From Streptomyces morookaense (GTDB taxonomy: Bacteria; Actinomycetota; Actinomycetes; Streptomycetales; Streptomycetaceae): a stretch of 64,000 nt of DNA. Both the position numbers and the translations under genes were made by a program. Positions 1-8,339 of the stretch are shown piece by piece (within the stretch, counting starts at the first letter, position 1; each line of letters begins with the position of its first letter). The notes below the pieces were generated by a model that worked only from the letters and a program-made list of their open reading frames with translations, ran no database searches and was not told where the DNA came from. The DNA lies in contig NZ_JABBXF010000004.1 of assembly GCF_013030945.1 (NCBI RefSeq), forward strand, positions 124,001 to 188,000, written 5' to 3'.

Positions 1-226
1 CGACCCGGTCCGGGGCGGCTTCGATGCTGCCCGGGTCCGTGACGTCCGTCTCGACGAAGCAGAAGCGGCGATTCCCCGACAGATGCGCGATGTTGGCCCG
101 CGATCCGGTCACCAGGTTGTCGACGCAGTGCACTTCCGAGCCGCCGGCGAGCAACCGTTCACAGACATGGGACCCGATGAAGCCGGCCCCTCCGGTCACC
201 ACCGCACGTTTCCAGCCTCCATACAT
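1..226 (-). CDS. NAD-dependent nucleotide-sugar epimerase/dehydratase, N-terminal part (cut by window edge)
   Basis: Only the first 75 codons lie in the window; the gene runs off the left edge. The start is the ATG at 226-224, with AAGGAGG about seven bases upstream on the minus strand. The N-terminus holds the Rossmann motif TGGAGFIGSH, followed by a CVDNL strand end and an N-L-x-T-G segment. This is the pattern of extended SDR enzymes such as UDP-glucose 4-epimerase, dTDP-glucose dehydratase and UDP-glucuronate decarboxylase. It is divergent from a UDP-glucose dehydrogenase, so a UDP-glucuronate-using enzyme such as a UDP-xylose synthase is an attractive guess, but the substrate cannot be read from this fragment. 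Confidence 0.85.
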   Translation of the reverse strand, partial: MYGGWKRAVVTGGAGFIGSHVCERLLAGGSEVHCVDNLVTGSRANIAHLSGNRRFCFVETDVTDPGSIEAAPDRV

Positions 227-482
227 GACGGCCCTCCTTGCGCAGCGGCCGACGGGGGGCTGCTCACGGGCTCGGGACGTGCGCCCGGTCTGCACAGCAG
301 GACAGCTCCTTCACCTTCGCACAGGCCGGTGGACTACTCCACCCGAGACGAACGGCCCCGGAAGTCCCGTGCGCCACAAGGTCCCGATTGCCGCTCCCGG
401 GAATGCGGGCGAGCCTGAAGAAGCGACTCCCGGCCGCCTCCGCAAGGGCGGGAGCGGGGGAGCAGGAAGAGGTGACGGCACC

Positions 483-1817
483 ATGCGCGTATCCGTCATC
501 GGCTGCGGCCACCTGGGCATCCCGCACGCCGTCGCGATGGCCGAGATCGGCCACGAGGTCGTCGGCGTGGACCTCGACCCGGCGATGACCGACCGCCTCA
601 ACTCGGGCCGGTGCCCGGTCCACGAGGACGGGCTCGCCGAACTGCTGGCCGCTCATCTCGCCGCCGGCCGGCTGCACTTCACCACCGGCATCGCCGAGGC
701 CGCCGCCTTCGCCGACGTCCATTTCCTCGCCGTCGGCACCCCCATCGGCGCCGACGGCCGCAGTTACGACACCGGGCAGGTCGTCGCCGCCGTGCGCGCC
801 CTGGCCCCGCACCTGCGGCGGCCCTGCGTCGTCATCGGCAAGTCGACCGTCACCGTCGGCACCACCGGACGCCTGGCCGCCCTCCTCGCCCGCCTGGCAC
901 CCGCGGGCGCCGGTGTCGAGGTCGTCTGGAACCCCGAGTTCCTGCGCGAGGGCCACGCCGTCGAGGACACCCTCCGGCCCGACCGGATCGTCGCCGGCGT
1001 CGCCTCGCGGCACGCGGAGGACGTCGTCCGCGAGCTCTACGCCCCCTTGGTGCGCAACCGGGTCCCGCTCCGCATCACCGACCCCGCGACGGCGGAACTC
1101 ATCAAGGGCGCCGCCAACGCCTGTCTCGGCATGAAGATTTCGTTCATCAACGGCGTCGCCGACATGTGTGCCGCGGCCGGCGCCGATGTCCGGCAGCTCT
1201 CCGACGCCATCGGTCTCGACCCGCGCATCGGCCGCGGCGGCCTCGACGCCGGACCCGGCTACGGGGGCGGCTGCCTGCCCAAGGACCTCCGCGCCTTCGC
1301 CGCCTGCGCCGAAGCCCTCGACGCCCCGGACGCGGCCGCCCTGTTCCACGCCGTCGAGCAGGTCAACGACTCCCGCCCGGCCGCCGCCCTGCGGCTCGTC
1401 GAGGAGACCCTCGGGCACGGCGTCGCCGGGACCAAGATCACCGTGTGGGGCGCGTCCTTCAAGGCCGGCACCGACGACATCCGGGAATCCCCGGCCCTCG
1501 CCGTGGCCACCCTCCTGCACCGGCAGGGTGCCGACGTCACCGTCCACGATCCCCTCGCGGTGCCCACGGCGCAGGCCCACCATCCCCGTCTCGGCTACGA
1601 GCAGGACCTGGAGACCTCCGTCAAGGGCGCCGAGCTGGTCGTGCTGGCCACCGAGTGGCCCCACTTCCGCGACGCCGACCACGAGCACCTGGCCGGCATC
1701 GTCGCGCGGCCCGTCCTGGTCGACCTCCGCAACCTCCTCGACGCCGACACCTGGCGCGCGGCGGGCTGGACCGTCCGGCAGCTCGGCCGCCCGGCCCGCG
1801 GGCCGGCAACACCCTGA
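483..1817 (+). CDS. UDP-glucose 6-dehydrogenase (UDP-glucose/GDP-mannose dehydrogenase family)
   Basis: The protein has 444 residues, normal for the family. It should oxidise UDP-glucose to UDP-glucuronate with two NAD+ in the cytoplasm. The N-terminal NAD-binding motif is VIGCGHLG. The catalytic cysteine (about C264) lies in GGGCLPKD, and the central helix carries the family lysine in ELIKGAANACLGMK. The C-terminal domain has GASFKAGTDDIRESP. The frame stays open far upstream, but the family begins with this Rossmann strand, and AGGAAGAGG precedes the ATG at 483, which decides the start. GDP-mannose dehydrogenase is the main alternative. The divergent epimerase gene supports a nucleotide-sugar pathway. 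Confidence 0.93.
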   Translation: MRVSVIGCGHLGIPHAVAMAEIGHEVVGVDLDPAMTDRLNSGRCPVHEDGLAELLAAHLAAGRLHFTTGIAEAAAFADVHFLAVGTPIGADGRSYDTGQVVAAVRALAPHLRRPCVVIGKSTVTVGTTGRLAALLARLAPAGAGVEVVWNPEFLREGHAVEDTLRPDRIVAGVASRHAEDVVRELYAPLVRNRVPLRITDPATAELIKGAANACLGMKISFINGVADMCAAAGADVRQLSDAIGLDPRIGRGGLDAGPGYGGGCLPKDLRAFAACAEALDAPDAAALFHAVEQVNDSRPAAALRLVEETLGHGVAGTKITVWGASFKAGTDDIRESPALAVATLLHRQGADVTVHDPLAVPTAQAHHPRLGYEQDLETSVKGAELVVLATEWPHFRDADHEHLAGIVARPVLVDLRNLLDADTWRAAGWTVRQLGRPARGPATP

Positions 1818-1831
1818 CAGCCGCGGGGACT

Positions 1832-2611
1832 TCAGACGGGATCGGCCTCGTCGGAGGACTGGCGCAGACGGCCGAGTGCCCGTTTCAGGATGCGGCTGAC
1901 CTGCATCTGCGAAATGCCGAGCACCGCCCCTATGTCCGCTTGCGTGAGGTCTTCGAAGTAGCGCAGGTACAGCACGTACCGCTCCCGTTCGGGAAGGCGG
2001 GCGATCAGGGCCCGGGCCGTCTCCCGGTCCAGCACCACGTCGAGCGCCGCGTCCGTGTCGCCCAGGACGTCCAGCAGCCGGATGTCCGCATCACCGGTGG
2101 GCGCGTCCAGGACCCAGGCGCGCTGCACGTGCTCGACCCGCAGTCCCTCGTGCACGTCCCGTTCGCTGAGTCCGGTGGCCGCCGCCAGCTCGGCCGCGGT
2201 GGGGACCGCCTGGAGCTCCTGCTCCAGCGCGGCACGTGTCCTCTTGAGGAGAGCGGATGCCTGCTGGAGATGCCGCGGAATGCGCACGGCACCCACGAAG
2301 TCCCGGAAGTGGCGCCGGAGTCCACCGGTGATGGCCGGGACCGCGTAGGAGGGGAAGGCGTGACCGAGGTCCGGGTCGTAGGCGTCCACCGCCCTGACCA
2401 GCGCGAGCGCGGCGACTTGGCGCAGATCGGCGGTGGCCTCGCCCCGGTTGTGGAAGCGCCGGCTGATCCGCTCGGCCATGGGCAGCCAGGCCTCGATGAT
2501 CTCCCGGCGGACCTGCTCGTGCTCCCTCCCGCCCGGCTCCAGCCGCTTCAGGCGGGCGAAGGCCGCGGCGGTGTCGGGATCGCGGTCGCGCGGGCAGGGC
2601 CGGTGGGGCAT
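1832..2611 (-). CDS. RNA polymerase sigma factor, SigB/SigF/SigG (general stress/sporulation) type
   Basis: The protein has 259 residues with sigma-70 regions 2, 3 and 4 and no region 1.1. Region 2 shows ADLRQVAALALVRAVDAYDP and a following FPSYAVPAITGGLRRHFRD, the signature of the actinobacterial SigB/F/G group. Region 4 ends in the helix-turn-helix TQADIGAVLGISQMQVSRIL. The ATG at 2611 was chosen because GGGAGGGG lies about ten bases upstream; an in-frame ATG near 2692 would add about 27 unconserved residues. No anti-sigma factor is adjacent, whereas such sigma factors are often regulated by RsbW-type partners, so its regulator is probably elsewhere. It is convergent with the UDP-glucose dehydrogenase gene, 14 bases apart. 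Confidence 0.93.
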   Translation of the reverse strand: MPHRPCPRDRDPDTAAAFARLKRLEPGGREHEQVRREIIEAWLPMAERISRRFHNRGEATADLRQVAALALVRAVDAYDPDLGHAFPSYAVPAITGGLRRHFRDFVGAVRIPRHLQQASALLKRTRAALEQELQAVPTAAELAAATGLSERDVHEGLRVEHVQRAWVLDAPTGDADIRLLDVLGDTDAALDVVLDRETARALIARLPERERYVLYLRYFEDLTQADIGAVLGISQMQVSRILKRALGRLRQSSDEADPV

Positions 2612-2734
2612 CGGTGACGTACCCCTCCCGGTTCGTCCCAGCAGTCGGACAGCGACGCCCTCAGTATCGAAAGCCCCGGTCCCGGCTGCCATCCGGCTGC
2701 CGCCGAACGAAGTGCGGTACGGGAGGTACCACCG

Positions 2735-3430
2735 GTGCGCCGGTTTAGGCGGGGGACTTCCGGTAACCCGGAGTGCGTGCCGCTTTTCACCTTTCCCGGT
2801 GTGTACGCGCCGCAGGAGGACACCCGCCTGCTGATCGCGGCGCTGCGGCGCGAGTGCCTGCCGCCTGCCGCGCGGGTCCTGGACGTGGGCACGGGCAGCG
2901 GCGCGCTGGCCCTGGCGGCCTCCCTGCACGGGGCCGCCGAGGTGACGGCCGTCGACGTGTCCCTCCGGGCCGTGCTCAGCGCGCGCCTCAACGGGCTGCT
3001 GGCCCGGCGCCCCATCCGCACGGTCCGCGGCGACCTGCTGGGACCGGTCGCCGGGCAGCGGTTCGACCTCGTCCTCGCCAACCCGCCGTATCTGCCCGCG
3101 CCCCCGGCCCGGTACCCGCCCCGCGGCGCCGCCCGCACCCACGACGCCGGGGAGGACGGGCGGATCGTGCTGGACCGGCTGTGCGCCGGCGTGCCCGCCG
3201 TGCTGAGCCCCTCGGGGGTGCTGCTGCTCGTGCACTCCTCGCTGTGCCGCGTGGACGTCACCCTCGAACTGCTCGCCCGCGCCGGCCTGCCCGCCCGGGT
3301 CACGGACCGGGTCCTGACCCGGCTGGGGCCGGTGACACTTGCCCGCGCCGACTGGCTCGCCGACCGGGGGCTCATCGAACCCGGCCAGGAGAAGGAGGAA
3401 CTGGTGGTGATCCGTGCCCAGGCCCCCTGA
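2735..3430 (+). CDS. HemK-like N5-glutamine/class I SAM methyltransferase
   Basis: The protein has 231 residues. The SAM-binding motif is LDVGTGSGALALAA, and the catalytic-loop NPPY sits at about residues 116-119. NPPY is typical of HemK/PrmC-type enzymes, which methylate amide nitrogens of glutamine, and of some nucleic-acid methyltransferases. The protein is shorter than PrmC and lacks its N-terminal helical domain, so the substrate is probably not a release factor. The start is the GTG at 2735, with GGGAGG eight bases upstream. The last 17 bases overlap the start of the CDGSH gene, indicating translational coupling and a shared function or regulation. Confidence 0.85.
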   Translation: MRRFRRGTSGNPECVPLFTFPGVYAPQEDTRLLIAALRRECLPPAARVLDVGTGSGALALAASLHGAAEVTAVDVSLRAVLSARLNGLLARRPIRTVRGDLLGPVAGQRFDLVLANPPYLPAPPARYPPRGAARTHDAGEDGRIVLDRLCAGVPAVLSPSGVLLLVHSSLCRVDVTLELLARAGLPARVTDRVLTRLGPVTLARADWLADRGLIEPGQEKEELVVIRAQAP

Positions 3431-3656
3431 CCCGCCGCCGGAACCGGCACCCGCACCGGCCCGGCGGGTGCGGTGGCCGTCGCCCGTGGGCCCGATGCTC
3501 GTCGAAGGCCCCGTCGACGTGGTCACGGACGACGGCGCGATCGTGCGCTCGGAGCGGCCCGTGGTCGCCCTGTGCACCTGCCGGCGCAGCCGGATCTTCC
3601 CCTGGTGCGACACCAGCCACCGCAGGCGGCTCCCGCCCTCGCACGACGAAGCATGA
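3414..3656 (+). CDS. CDGSH iron-sulfur domain protein
   Basis: This is a small protein of 80 residues. Its C-terminal half contains CTCRRSRIFPWCDTSH, the three-cysteine, one-histidine pattern (C-x-C-x2-S-x3-P-x-C-D-x-S-H) that binds a [2Fe-2S] cluster in mitoNEET-like proteins. The canonical Gly of CDGSH is a Thr here. No signal peptide or membrane segment is seen, so it should be cytosolic. It starts with a GTG inside the 3' end of the methyltransferase gene and ends 21 bases from the convergent diiron-like redox gene, which suggests a small redox group. Its partner is unknown. Confidence 0.88.
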   Translation: MPRPPDPPPEPAPAPARRVRWPSPVGPMLVEGPVDVVTDDGAIVRSERPVVALCTCRRSRIFPWCDTSHRRRLPPSHDEA

Positions 3657-3677
3657 CCGGCGCGTGACCGGAGGCGC

Positions 3678-4682
3678 TCAGACCGACGGCCGGGTGCGGA
3701 GCGAGCTCCCGCCCGCCTCCCAGGCCCCGAGCACATGACCGGCGAAGCGGTCCTCCAGCAGGCCGGTGGCGGCGATGCCGAAGCAGACGTCGGCGGCCAG
3801 CCGGGGCTCGCGCTCCAGCAGATCCCCGACGACCTCGTGCCGCACCAGCTGTTCGTGCACGGCGTCCGCTTCGACGTGCTCGGCGTAGAAACCGGTCGCC
3901 GCCGGCCCTGCGCCCAGCCGCTGCATCGCCTCCATGAGCCGCCGGGAGGCGGGCGGCGAGGTGCACTCCAGCACCGCGAAGTGCCCCACGAGGGCCCCTC
4001 GGCGGGCACGGTGCAGGCCGAAGAGCGACATGAGGTTGACCGTGGCCAGCGTGGCGGCCGGCACCGCGTCCAGGTAGTGGCCGTAGGTGTCGTCGAGGGC
4101 CAGGTCCTGCATGAGGCCCGCGAAGAGCTCCGCGTGGACGCGCTCCGCACGTCCGGCACCGAACTCCTCGTACTCGACCGTGGCCAGCGCGGCCTTGGCA
4201 CGGCCGGTCAGCCGCGGAATCATCCACGCGTGCGGATCGGCCTCCTTCAGCTGGTACAGCGACCGGTGGACCGCGTACTCCTGCAGCTGCCACCAGTGCC
4301 CCCGGTCCCGCAGGAAATGCGTCACTCCCCGGCCGTCCGGCCGTTCCGTGACCAGCTCCTCCAGCGCCGCGCGGGCGTCGTCCCCGTACGGGACGTCCAC
4401 ACGCAGCGCCGCCGTGAACCGCTGCTCCAGCAGCCGGCGCAGACCCAGCAGCCCCGGATCCCACTCCCAGTCGTCGGACACCCCCTGCCAGCCCCGGTAG
4501 TGCAGCTCGTAGCAGAGGTACAGGGCGAGCTGGAGGTCGTCGCCGTACACGTCGGCCTCTTCGGCGAGTGCCCGTCCGGGCAGCCGCCCACGGCCGGGAT
4601 CCGCCGCCAGGGCGTCGAGCAGGGCGGCGCTCAACTCCCCACGGGGAAGGGGCCGCACCGCCGGGCCCGCCTGCCCGCCCAT
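3678..4682 (-). CDS. Iron-containing redox enzyme (heme-oxygenase-like fold) family protein
   Basis: The protein has 334 residues and is mostly helical. The segments LALYLCYELHYRGW, HFLRDRGHWWQLQEYAVHRS, ELFAGLMQDL, GHFAVLE and GFYAEHVEADAVHEQLV supply the spaced Glu/His/Asp residues expected of the heme-oxygenase-like diiron oxidase superfamily. The substrate is unknown. The ATG at 4682 overlaps the stop of the upstream DUF1360 gene by one base (TGATG), so the two are co-translated. The gene faces the methyltransferase/CDGSH pair tail to tail. Family placement is by motif recognition and metal binding is inferred. Confidence 0.8.
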   Translation of the reverse strand: MGGQAGPAVRPLPRGELSAALLDALAADPGRGRLPGRALAEEADVYGDDLQLALYLCYELHYRGWQGVSDDWEWDPGLLGLRRLLEQRFTAALRVDVPYGDDARAALEELVTERPDGRGVTHFLRDRGHWWQLQEYAVHRSLYQLKEADPHAWMIPRLTGRAKAALATVEYEEFGAGRAERVHAELFAGLMQDLALDDTYGHYLDAVPAATLATVNLMSLFGLHRARRGALVGHFAVLECTSPPASRRLMEAMQRLGAGPAATGFYAEHVEADAVHEQLVRHEVVGDLLEREPRLAADVCFGIAATGLLEDRFAGHVLGAWEAGGSSLRTRPSV

Positions 4683-5215
4683 CACTGCTCCCCGGCGGCC
4701 TGCTGCACCCGGACGCGCACGAAATGCAGGAAGTCCGAGCCGGTGAGCGCGGTGAGCGTCGCGGTCGCGAGCCGGGTCGCGCGGGGGGCGAAGACCATAC
4801 CGGCGGCGATGCCCGTCGTGATCCACATGCCGGTGCGGAACGGGCAGGTCAGCAGCTCGCCGACGGCCTTGCGGGCACCCCGGCCGCGGACCTCCTCCTC
4901 CAGTTCGGCGGGGCCGCTGGTGCCGCGGTACCGGGCGAAGGGCGCCCTCAGCGGGCTGGTCACCGGGTCCTTGGACACGAGCCGGGACAGCCGGTGGGTC
5001 GCTCCGGCACACAGCAGGACGTCCCACGGCGTCGGATCGGGCAGCTCGCGACGCGTGGCCCTGGCCAGGCCGGCGAGAGCGGCGATGCCCGCCACGTAGA
5101 CGCCCATCGCCCCGGCGTAGGCACCCAGCGGGTGGTCCGTGCCGGCGGTGTAGGCCTCGGCCTCCTCGCCGAGACCCCGCCGCGGGCGACCTCCTGCCTG
5201 CTCGGGGCTCGTCAT
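4682..5215 (-). CDS. DUF1360 family membrane-associated protein
   Basis: The protein has 177 residues. A hydrophilic N-terminus of about 35 residues is followed by hydrophobic segments around GAMGVYVAGIAALAGLA and TGMWITTGIAAGMVFA. A central DVLLCAGATHRLSRLVSKD block is characteristic of DUF1360 proteins. No enzymatic motif was recognised. The chosen ATG at 5215 has GAAGGGA upstream; an in-frame ATG at 5305 would add a basic, unconserved extension. It is the first gene of a two-gene minus-strand operon with the diiron-like redox enzyme and is divergent from the ku pseudogene. Confidence 0.75.
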   Translation of the reverse strand: MTSPEQAGGRPRRGLGEEAEAYTAGTDHPLGAYAGAMGVYVAGIAALAGLARATRRELPDPTPWDVLLCAGATHRLSRLVSKDPVTSPLRAPFARYRGTSGPAELEEEVRGRGARKAVGELLTCPFRTGMWITTGIAAGMVFAPRATRLATATLTALTGSDFLHFVRVRVQQAAGEQ

Positions 5216-5400
5216 CGGGCGTCCCTTCGTCCGCTGTTCGCGCCGTACCCGGAGTCGGGTTACCACTTTCCGCACCCTGAAACGCCCGGCCCCGTCGTGA
5301 GGCACCCGCCCTCTCAGCCGCGTGGACGGGACCGCCGTGCGCAGGGCGGCCGGGGATGCGAGCGTGAGGACGGACGGATCCGGCGAAGGAGTTGATCAGC

Positions 5401-5785
5401 ATGGCCAGGCCGATCTGGTCGGGTGCCCTCACCCTCGGCCTGATCACGGTGCCCGTGGGGCTGTACAGCGCGGTGGACGAGCACACGGTCCGCTTCCACC
5501 AGCTGCAGCGCGGCACCTCCGACCGGATCCGCAATCGCCGGGTCGACGAGCGCACCGGCAAGGAGGTCCCGGCCGAGAAGATCGTCAAGGGCTACGAGGT
5601 GCCGCGGGGGAGCGCCCCGGAAACGGGCCGGCTCCCGACGCACCGGCCTTGCCTCGCTGAACAAGACGGAGTTGTACGAGCGCGCCGCGAAGGCCGGGGT
5701 GCCGGGGCGCTCCTCGATGAGCCGTGAGGAGCTCATCGACGAGCTCGGCGACAGAAGGGGAAGCGGCCGGACGAAGGCCGCATGA
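5401..5785 (+). pseudogene. ku: ku (DNA-end-binding NHEJ protein) pseudogene with large internal deletion and frameshift
   Basis: The start is canonical: AAGGAG, then ATG, then ARPIWSGALTLGLITVPVGL and onward to KIVKGYEV, the first 60-70 residues of bacterial Ku. The next codons no longer match Ku. About 40 bases later a different frame gives a basic linker, then SLNKTELYERAAKAG and GRSSMSREELIDELG, the SAP/HeH-like tail of Streptomyces Ku, ending at TGA 5783-5785. Normal actinobacterial Ku is about 300-350 residues, so roughly 200 codons (the DNA-ring and dimerisation core) are missing and the ends are out of frame. It cannot encode a working Ku. The decayed ligD at 16231 suggests the pathway was lost here. 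Confidence 0.88.
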
Positions 5786-5793
5786 GGTGACCG

Positions 5794-6711
5794 GTGGACT
5801 TCGATGCCATCGCCGACGAGCTGTACGGGATGCCGCCCGACGCGTTCACCGCCGCCCGCGACCGGTACGCGGCCGCCGCCCGGCAGGCCGGCGACCGGAC
5901 GCTCGCCGGGAAGCTCAAGGAACTGCACCGGCCGACGGCCGCGGCCTGGGCCGGCAACCTCCTCGTCCGGCACAGCCGGGACCAGGCCGACGCCCTCATG
6001 CAGCTGGGCGCGAACCTGCGCCAGGCCCATCACGAGCTCGACGGCGCCCAGTTGAGGGAGCTGACCCGGCAGCAGCACGCCCTGGTCGCCACGCTTGCGC
6101 AGCAGGCCGTCCGGCTGGCCGCCGAGGCCGGAAGGCGGCTCGGCGACACGGCGCGGCGCGAGGTCGAGGCGACCCTCCACGCGGCCCTCGCCGACCCCGA
6201 AGCGGCCCGGGCCTGGTCCGCCGGCCGCCTCGACAAACCGCTGACCGCACCCGTCGGCTTCCCCGGGGTCTCCGGGACCGCCACCGTCCATCCGCTGCGC
6301 CCCTCCGCCCCCGCATCCCGCGGGCACCGCACCGGCCGTGCACAGCGCGGGAAGGCGAGCGTGACCGAGCTGGAAGCGGCCCGCGCACGCCGCCAGGAGC
6401 GTGAGCGCGCCGAACGGGTCGAGCGCGCCCGCCATGCCGCCGACCAGGCCCAGGCCGCCTGCCGCTCCCTTCAACAGGAGCTCGACCAGCGGCAGGAGGA
6501 GGCCGACCAGGCCGAGCAGGCCCTCCAACAGGCCGCACAGGAGGTCGAGAACCTGAAAGTGCGCCTGGAAGAGGCGCGGGCGCACCACCGTGAAGTGCAG
6601 GACGACGCACGGCAGGCCCGTAAACGGCTCCGGGATGCCGAGCAGACAGCACGCAAGGCCGAGCGGCGCGCCGAAACCGCCCTGTCCGAACTCGAAGGGC
6701 ATCAGCTGTGA
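5794..6711 (+). CDS. Hypothetical protein with long C-terminal coiled coil
   Basis: The protein has 305 residues and no recognised catalytic domain. The N-terminal half (about 1-150) is helical and starts VDFDAIADELYGMPPDAF, a pattern seen in unnamed Streptomyces proteins. From about residue 190 to the end the sequence is almost pure Glu/Arg/Ala/Gln heptads (for example RARRQERERAERVERARHA), predicting a long coiled coil. The GTG start at 5794 has GAGGTGA just upstream, overlapping the end of the ku remnant. A structural or DNA-associated role is possible but unsupported. It may form a small operon with the following HhH-GPD gene. Confidence 0.72.
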   Translation: MDFDAIADELYGMPPDAFTAARDRYAAAARQAGDRTLAGKLKELHRPTAAAWAGNLLVRHSRDQADALMQLGANLRQAHHELDGAQLRELTRQQHALVATLAQQAVRLAAEAGRRLGDTARREVEATLHAALADPEAARAWSAGRLDKPLTAPVGFPGVSGTATVHPLRPSAPASRGHRTGRAQRGKASVTELEAARARRQERERAERVERARHAADQAQAACRSLQQELDQRQEEADQAEQALQQAAQEVENLKVRLEEARAHHREVQDDARQARKRLRDAEQTARKAERRAETALSELEGHQL

Positions 6712-6776
6712 CAGGCCTCGGGAGGCATCGGTGACCGTGCAGCGTGACACTGAACCCTGGAGGTGAACGAACAGCC

Positions 6777-7424
6777 ATGACGGACAAGGAGAAGGAGACG
6801 GTGCGGGCACTGCTGCGCGCCCACGGGACGACGTTCGCCGAGGAGGCCGGCATCCGGCTCAAGGACACCCCCCAGCCGCTGTACCGGCTGCTGGTGCTGG
6901 CCATGCTGCTCAGCGCCCGGATCCGCGCCTCCGTCGCCGTGGAGACGGCGCGTGCGCTGGCCGATGCGGGGATGAAGGATCCGCGCCGGATGTCGTCCGC
7001 GACCTGGCAGCAGCGGGTGGACGCCCTCGGGGAGGGCGGCTACCGGCGTTACGACGAGCGCACCTCGACCCAACTCGGCAAGGGTGCCGAGCTGTTGCTG
7101 GAGCAGTACGGCGGTGACGTGCGCCGCATGCGGAAAGAGGCGGACGGCGACGTCGGCCGGCTCAAGGAGGTGCTCCAGGAGATCCCGGGCGTGGGGCCGA
7201 CGGGTGCCGACATCTTCCTCCGCGAGGTCCAGGGGATCTGGCCGGAGGTGCACCCCTATTTCGACGCCAAGACGCTCCAGGGAGCCGAACGGCTCGGACT
7301 CCCCGCCGATCCCGGCAGGTTGGCCGGCCTGGTGAAGCGCGGGGAAGCCCCTGCGCTGGCCGCCGGCCTGGTCCGGGCGGCCCTGGACAAAGAGGTCGCC
7401 GACGACGTCCGGGCGGCCGCATGA
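6777..7424 (+). CDS. HhH-GPD superfamily DNA glycosylase/endonuclease-like protein
   Basis: The protein has 215 residues. A helix-hairpin-helix LQEIPGVGPTGADIFLREVQ lies at about residues 130-150 inside an all-helical EndoIII-like fold. The family removes damaged bases. The lysine used by bifunctional EndoIII after the HhH glycine (G-x-K-T-A) is replaced by PTGAD, and there is no C-terminal four-cysteine iron-sulfur motif. A monofunctional or non-catalytic role is therefore likely. The ATG at 6777 with GGAGGTGA ten bases upstream is preferred over the in-frame GTG/ATG codons further up. Its last four bases (ATGA) overlap the HAD gene. Confidence 0.82.
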   Translation: MTDKEKETVRALLRAHGTTFAEEAGIRLKDTPQPLYRLLVLAMLLSARIRASVAVETARALADAGMKDPRRMSSATWQQRVDALGEGGYRRYDERTSTQLGKGAELLLEQYGGDVRRMRKEADGDVGRLKEVLQEIPGVGPTGADIFLREVQGIWPEVHPYFDAKTLQGAERLGLPADPGRLAGLVKRGEAPALAAGLVRAALDKEVADDVRAAA

Positions 7425-8122
7425 CGCCGCATGCCGACACCCCCGCCCGCGCGGCCCTCTTCGACGTGGACGGCACCCTCGTCGACACCAACTACCTGCA
7501 CGCCGTGACCTGGTGGGAGGCGTTCCACCAGGCCGGCCACACGGTGGCGATGACCGACATCCACCACTCCCTCGGCATGAGCACCGACCGGTTGCTGGAC
7601 CGCCTCCTCGGAGAGAACCGCGACAAGGACGGTGACGAGGCGATCAGTTCCGCCCACACCGCCCTCTACGCCACCTGGTTCGACCGGCTCCCCGCCCTCG
7701 CCGGAGCGGGGGACCTGCTGCGGGAACTCGCCGCCCGGCACTGGCGTGTCGTCCTCGTCACCTCGGCCAGGAGCAGTGAACTGGCCGTCATGCGCAGGGC
7801 GATCGGTGCCGACGACGCCATTCACGACGCCACCAGCGGCGACGACGTCGAGTCCGGCAAGCCCGCCCCCGATCCGGTGCAGCAGGGCCTGGAGCGCGCC
7901 GGGGTGCCGGCCGGGCGGGCGCTGTTCGTCGGGGACAGCGTGTGGGACGTGAAGGCCGCGGCACGGGCCGGGGTCGACTGCGTCGCGCTGCTGACGGGAG
8001 GGATCGCCCGCGCGGAACTGGAGGAGGCGGGCGCCGTCGCCGTCCACCGCGACCCGGCGGAGCTGCTCGCCGCCCTGGACGACAGCCCCTTCGGGCGCCT
8101 GGATCAAGGGCATGTCCGGTAG
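7421..8122 (+). CDS. HAD-superfamily phosphatase
   Basis: The protein has 233 residues. Motif I is FDVDGTLVDTNYLH, with the nucleophile and acid/base Asp pair. Motif II is in LVTSARS. The motif III lysine is in SGKPAPDP, and motif IV is FVGDSVWDVKAAARAG. The helical cap following motif I is typical of beta-phosphoglucomutase/phosphoglycolate-phosphatase-like (subfamily I) enzymes. The substrate is unknown. The start ATG overlaps the stop of the HhH-GPD gene (ATGA), so the two are co-translated; a role in repair or nucleotide-salvage phosphohydrolysis is only a guess. Confidence 0.9.
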   Translation: MTPHADTPARAALFDVDGTLVDTNYLHAVTWWEAFHQAGHTVAMTDIHHSLGMSTDRLLDRLLGENRDKDGDEAISSAHTALYATWFDRLPALAGAGDLLRELAARHWRVVLVTSARSSELAVMRRAIGADDAIHDATSGDDVESGKPAPDPVQQGLERAGVPAGRALFVGDSVWDVKAAARAGVDCVALLTGGIARAELEEAGAVAVHRDPAELLAALDDSPFGRLDQGHVR

Positions 8123-8222
8123 GCCGCGCGACCGGCTGATCCAAGGTGCTCGGTACTCCAGCCGACACATGTGATCAGAGCTGTGCATGGTCTAGCCCGG
8201 ACGATTGCACTCCAGTCAAAAG

Positions 8223-8239
8223 ATGGCAATGGTTTTCAT
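8223..8239. promoter_or_regulatory. Candidate upstream Zur-box half/second site
   Basis: ATGGCAATGGTTTTCAT is an imperfect 8-1-8 inverted repeat (5 of 8 arm positions match). It lies 28 bases, centre to centre, from the better palindrome at 8251-8267. A T-rich AAAA/TTTT core stands out in this GC-rich genome. Two adjacent Zur sites are plausible, but binding is inferred. Confidence 0.45.
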
Positions 8240-8250
8240 CTTGTGTTGAT

Positions 8251-8267
8251 ATGAAAATCGTTTCCAT
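8251..8267. promoter_or_regulatory. Candidate Zur box upstream of znuA
   Basis: ATGAAAATCGTTTCCAT is an 8-1-8 palindrome with 6 of 8 arm positions matching. It resembles the TGAAAAT-N-ATTTTCA type of Streptomyces Zur operator. It is centred about 80 bases upstream of the znuA ATG, where a repressor would be expected to block the promoter when zinc is replete. Zinc genes on both sides support the call. Confidence 0.7.
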
Positions 8268-8339
8268 CTACGGTCGTGGGTGAGTCACGTACGCCGGAGT
8301 GGACCACCGTGCCACCGGTACCGCACGAAGGAGCCCCCC

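Noticed and set aside
264..1688. Long open frame antisense to the UDP-glucose dehydrogenase gene
   Set aside because: It is a shadow of GC-rich codon bias; the translation is low-complexity Gly/Asp/Val with no family motif, while the sense frame is a clear enzyme.
5401..5727. Reading the ku start as an intact 109-residue small Ku-like protein
   Set aside because: Similarity to Ku stops at KIVKGYEV and the following residues are out-of-frame tail sequence; the core domains needed for DNA binding are missing.
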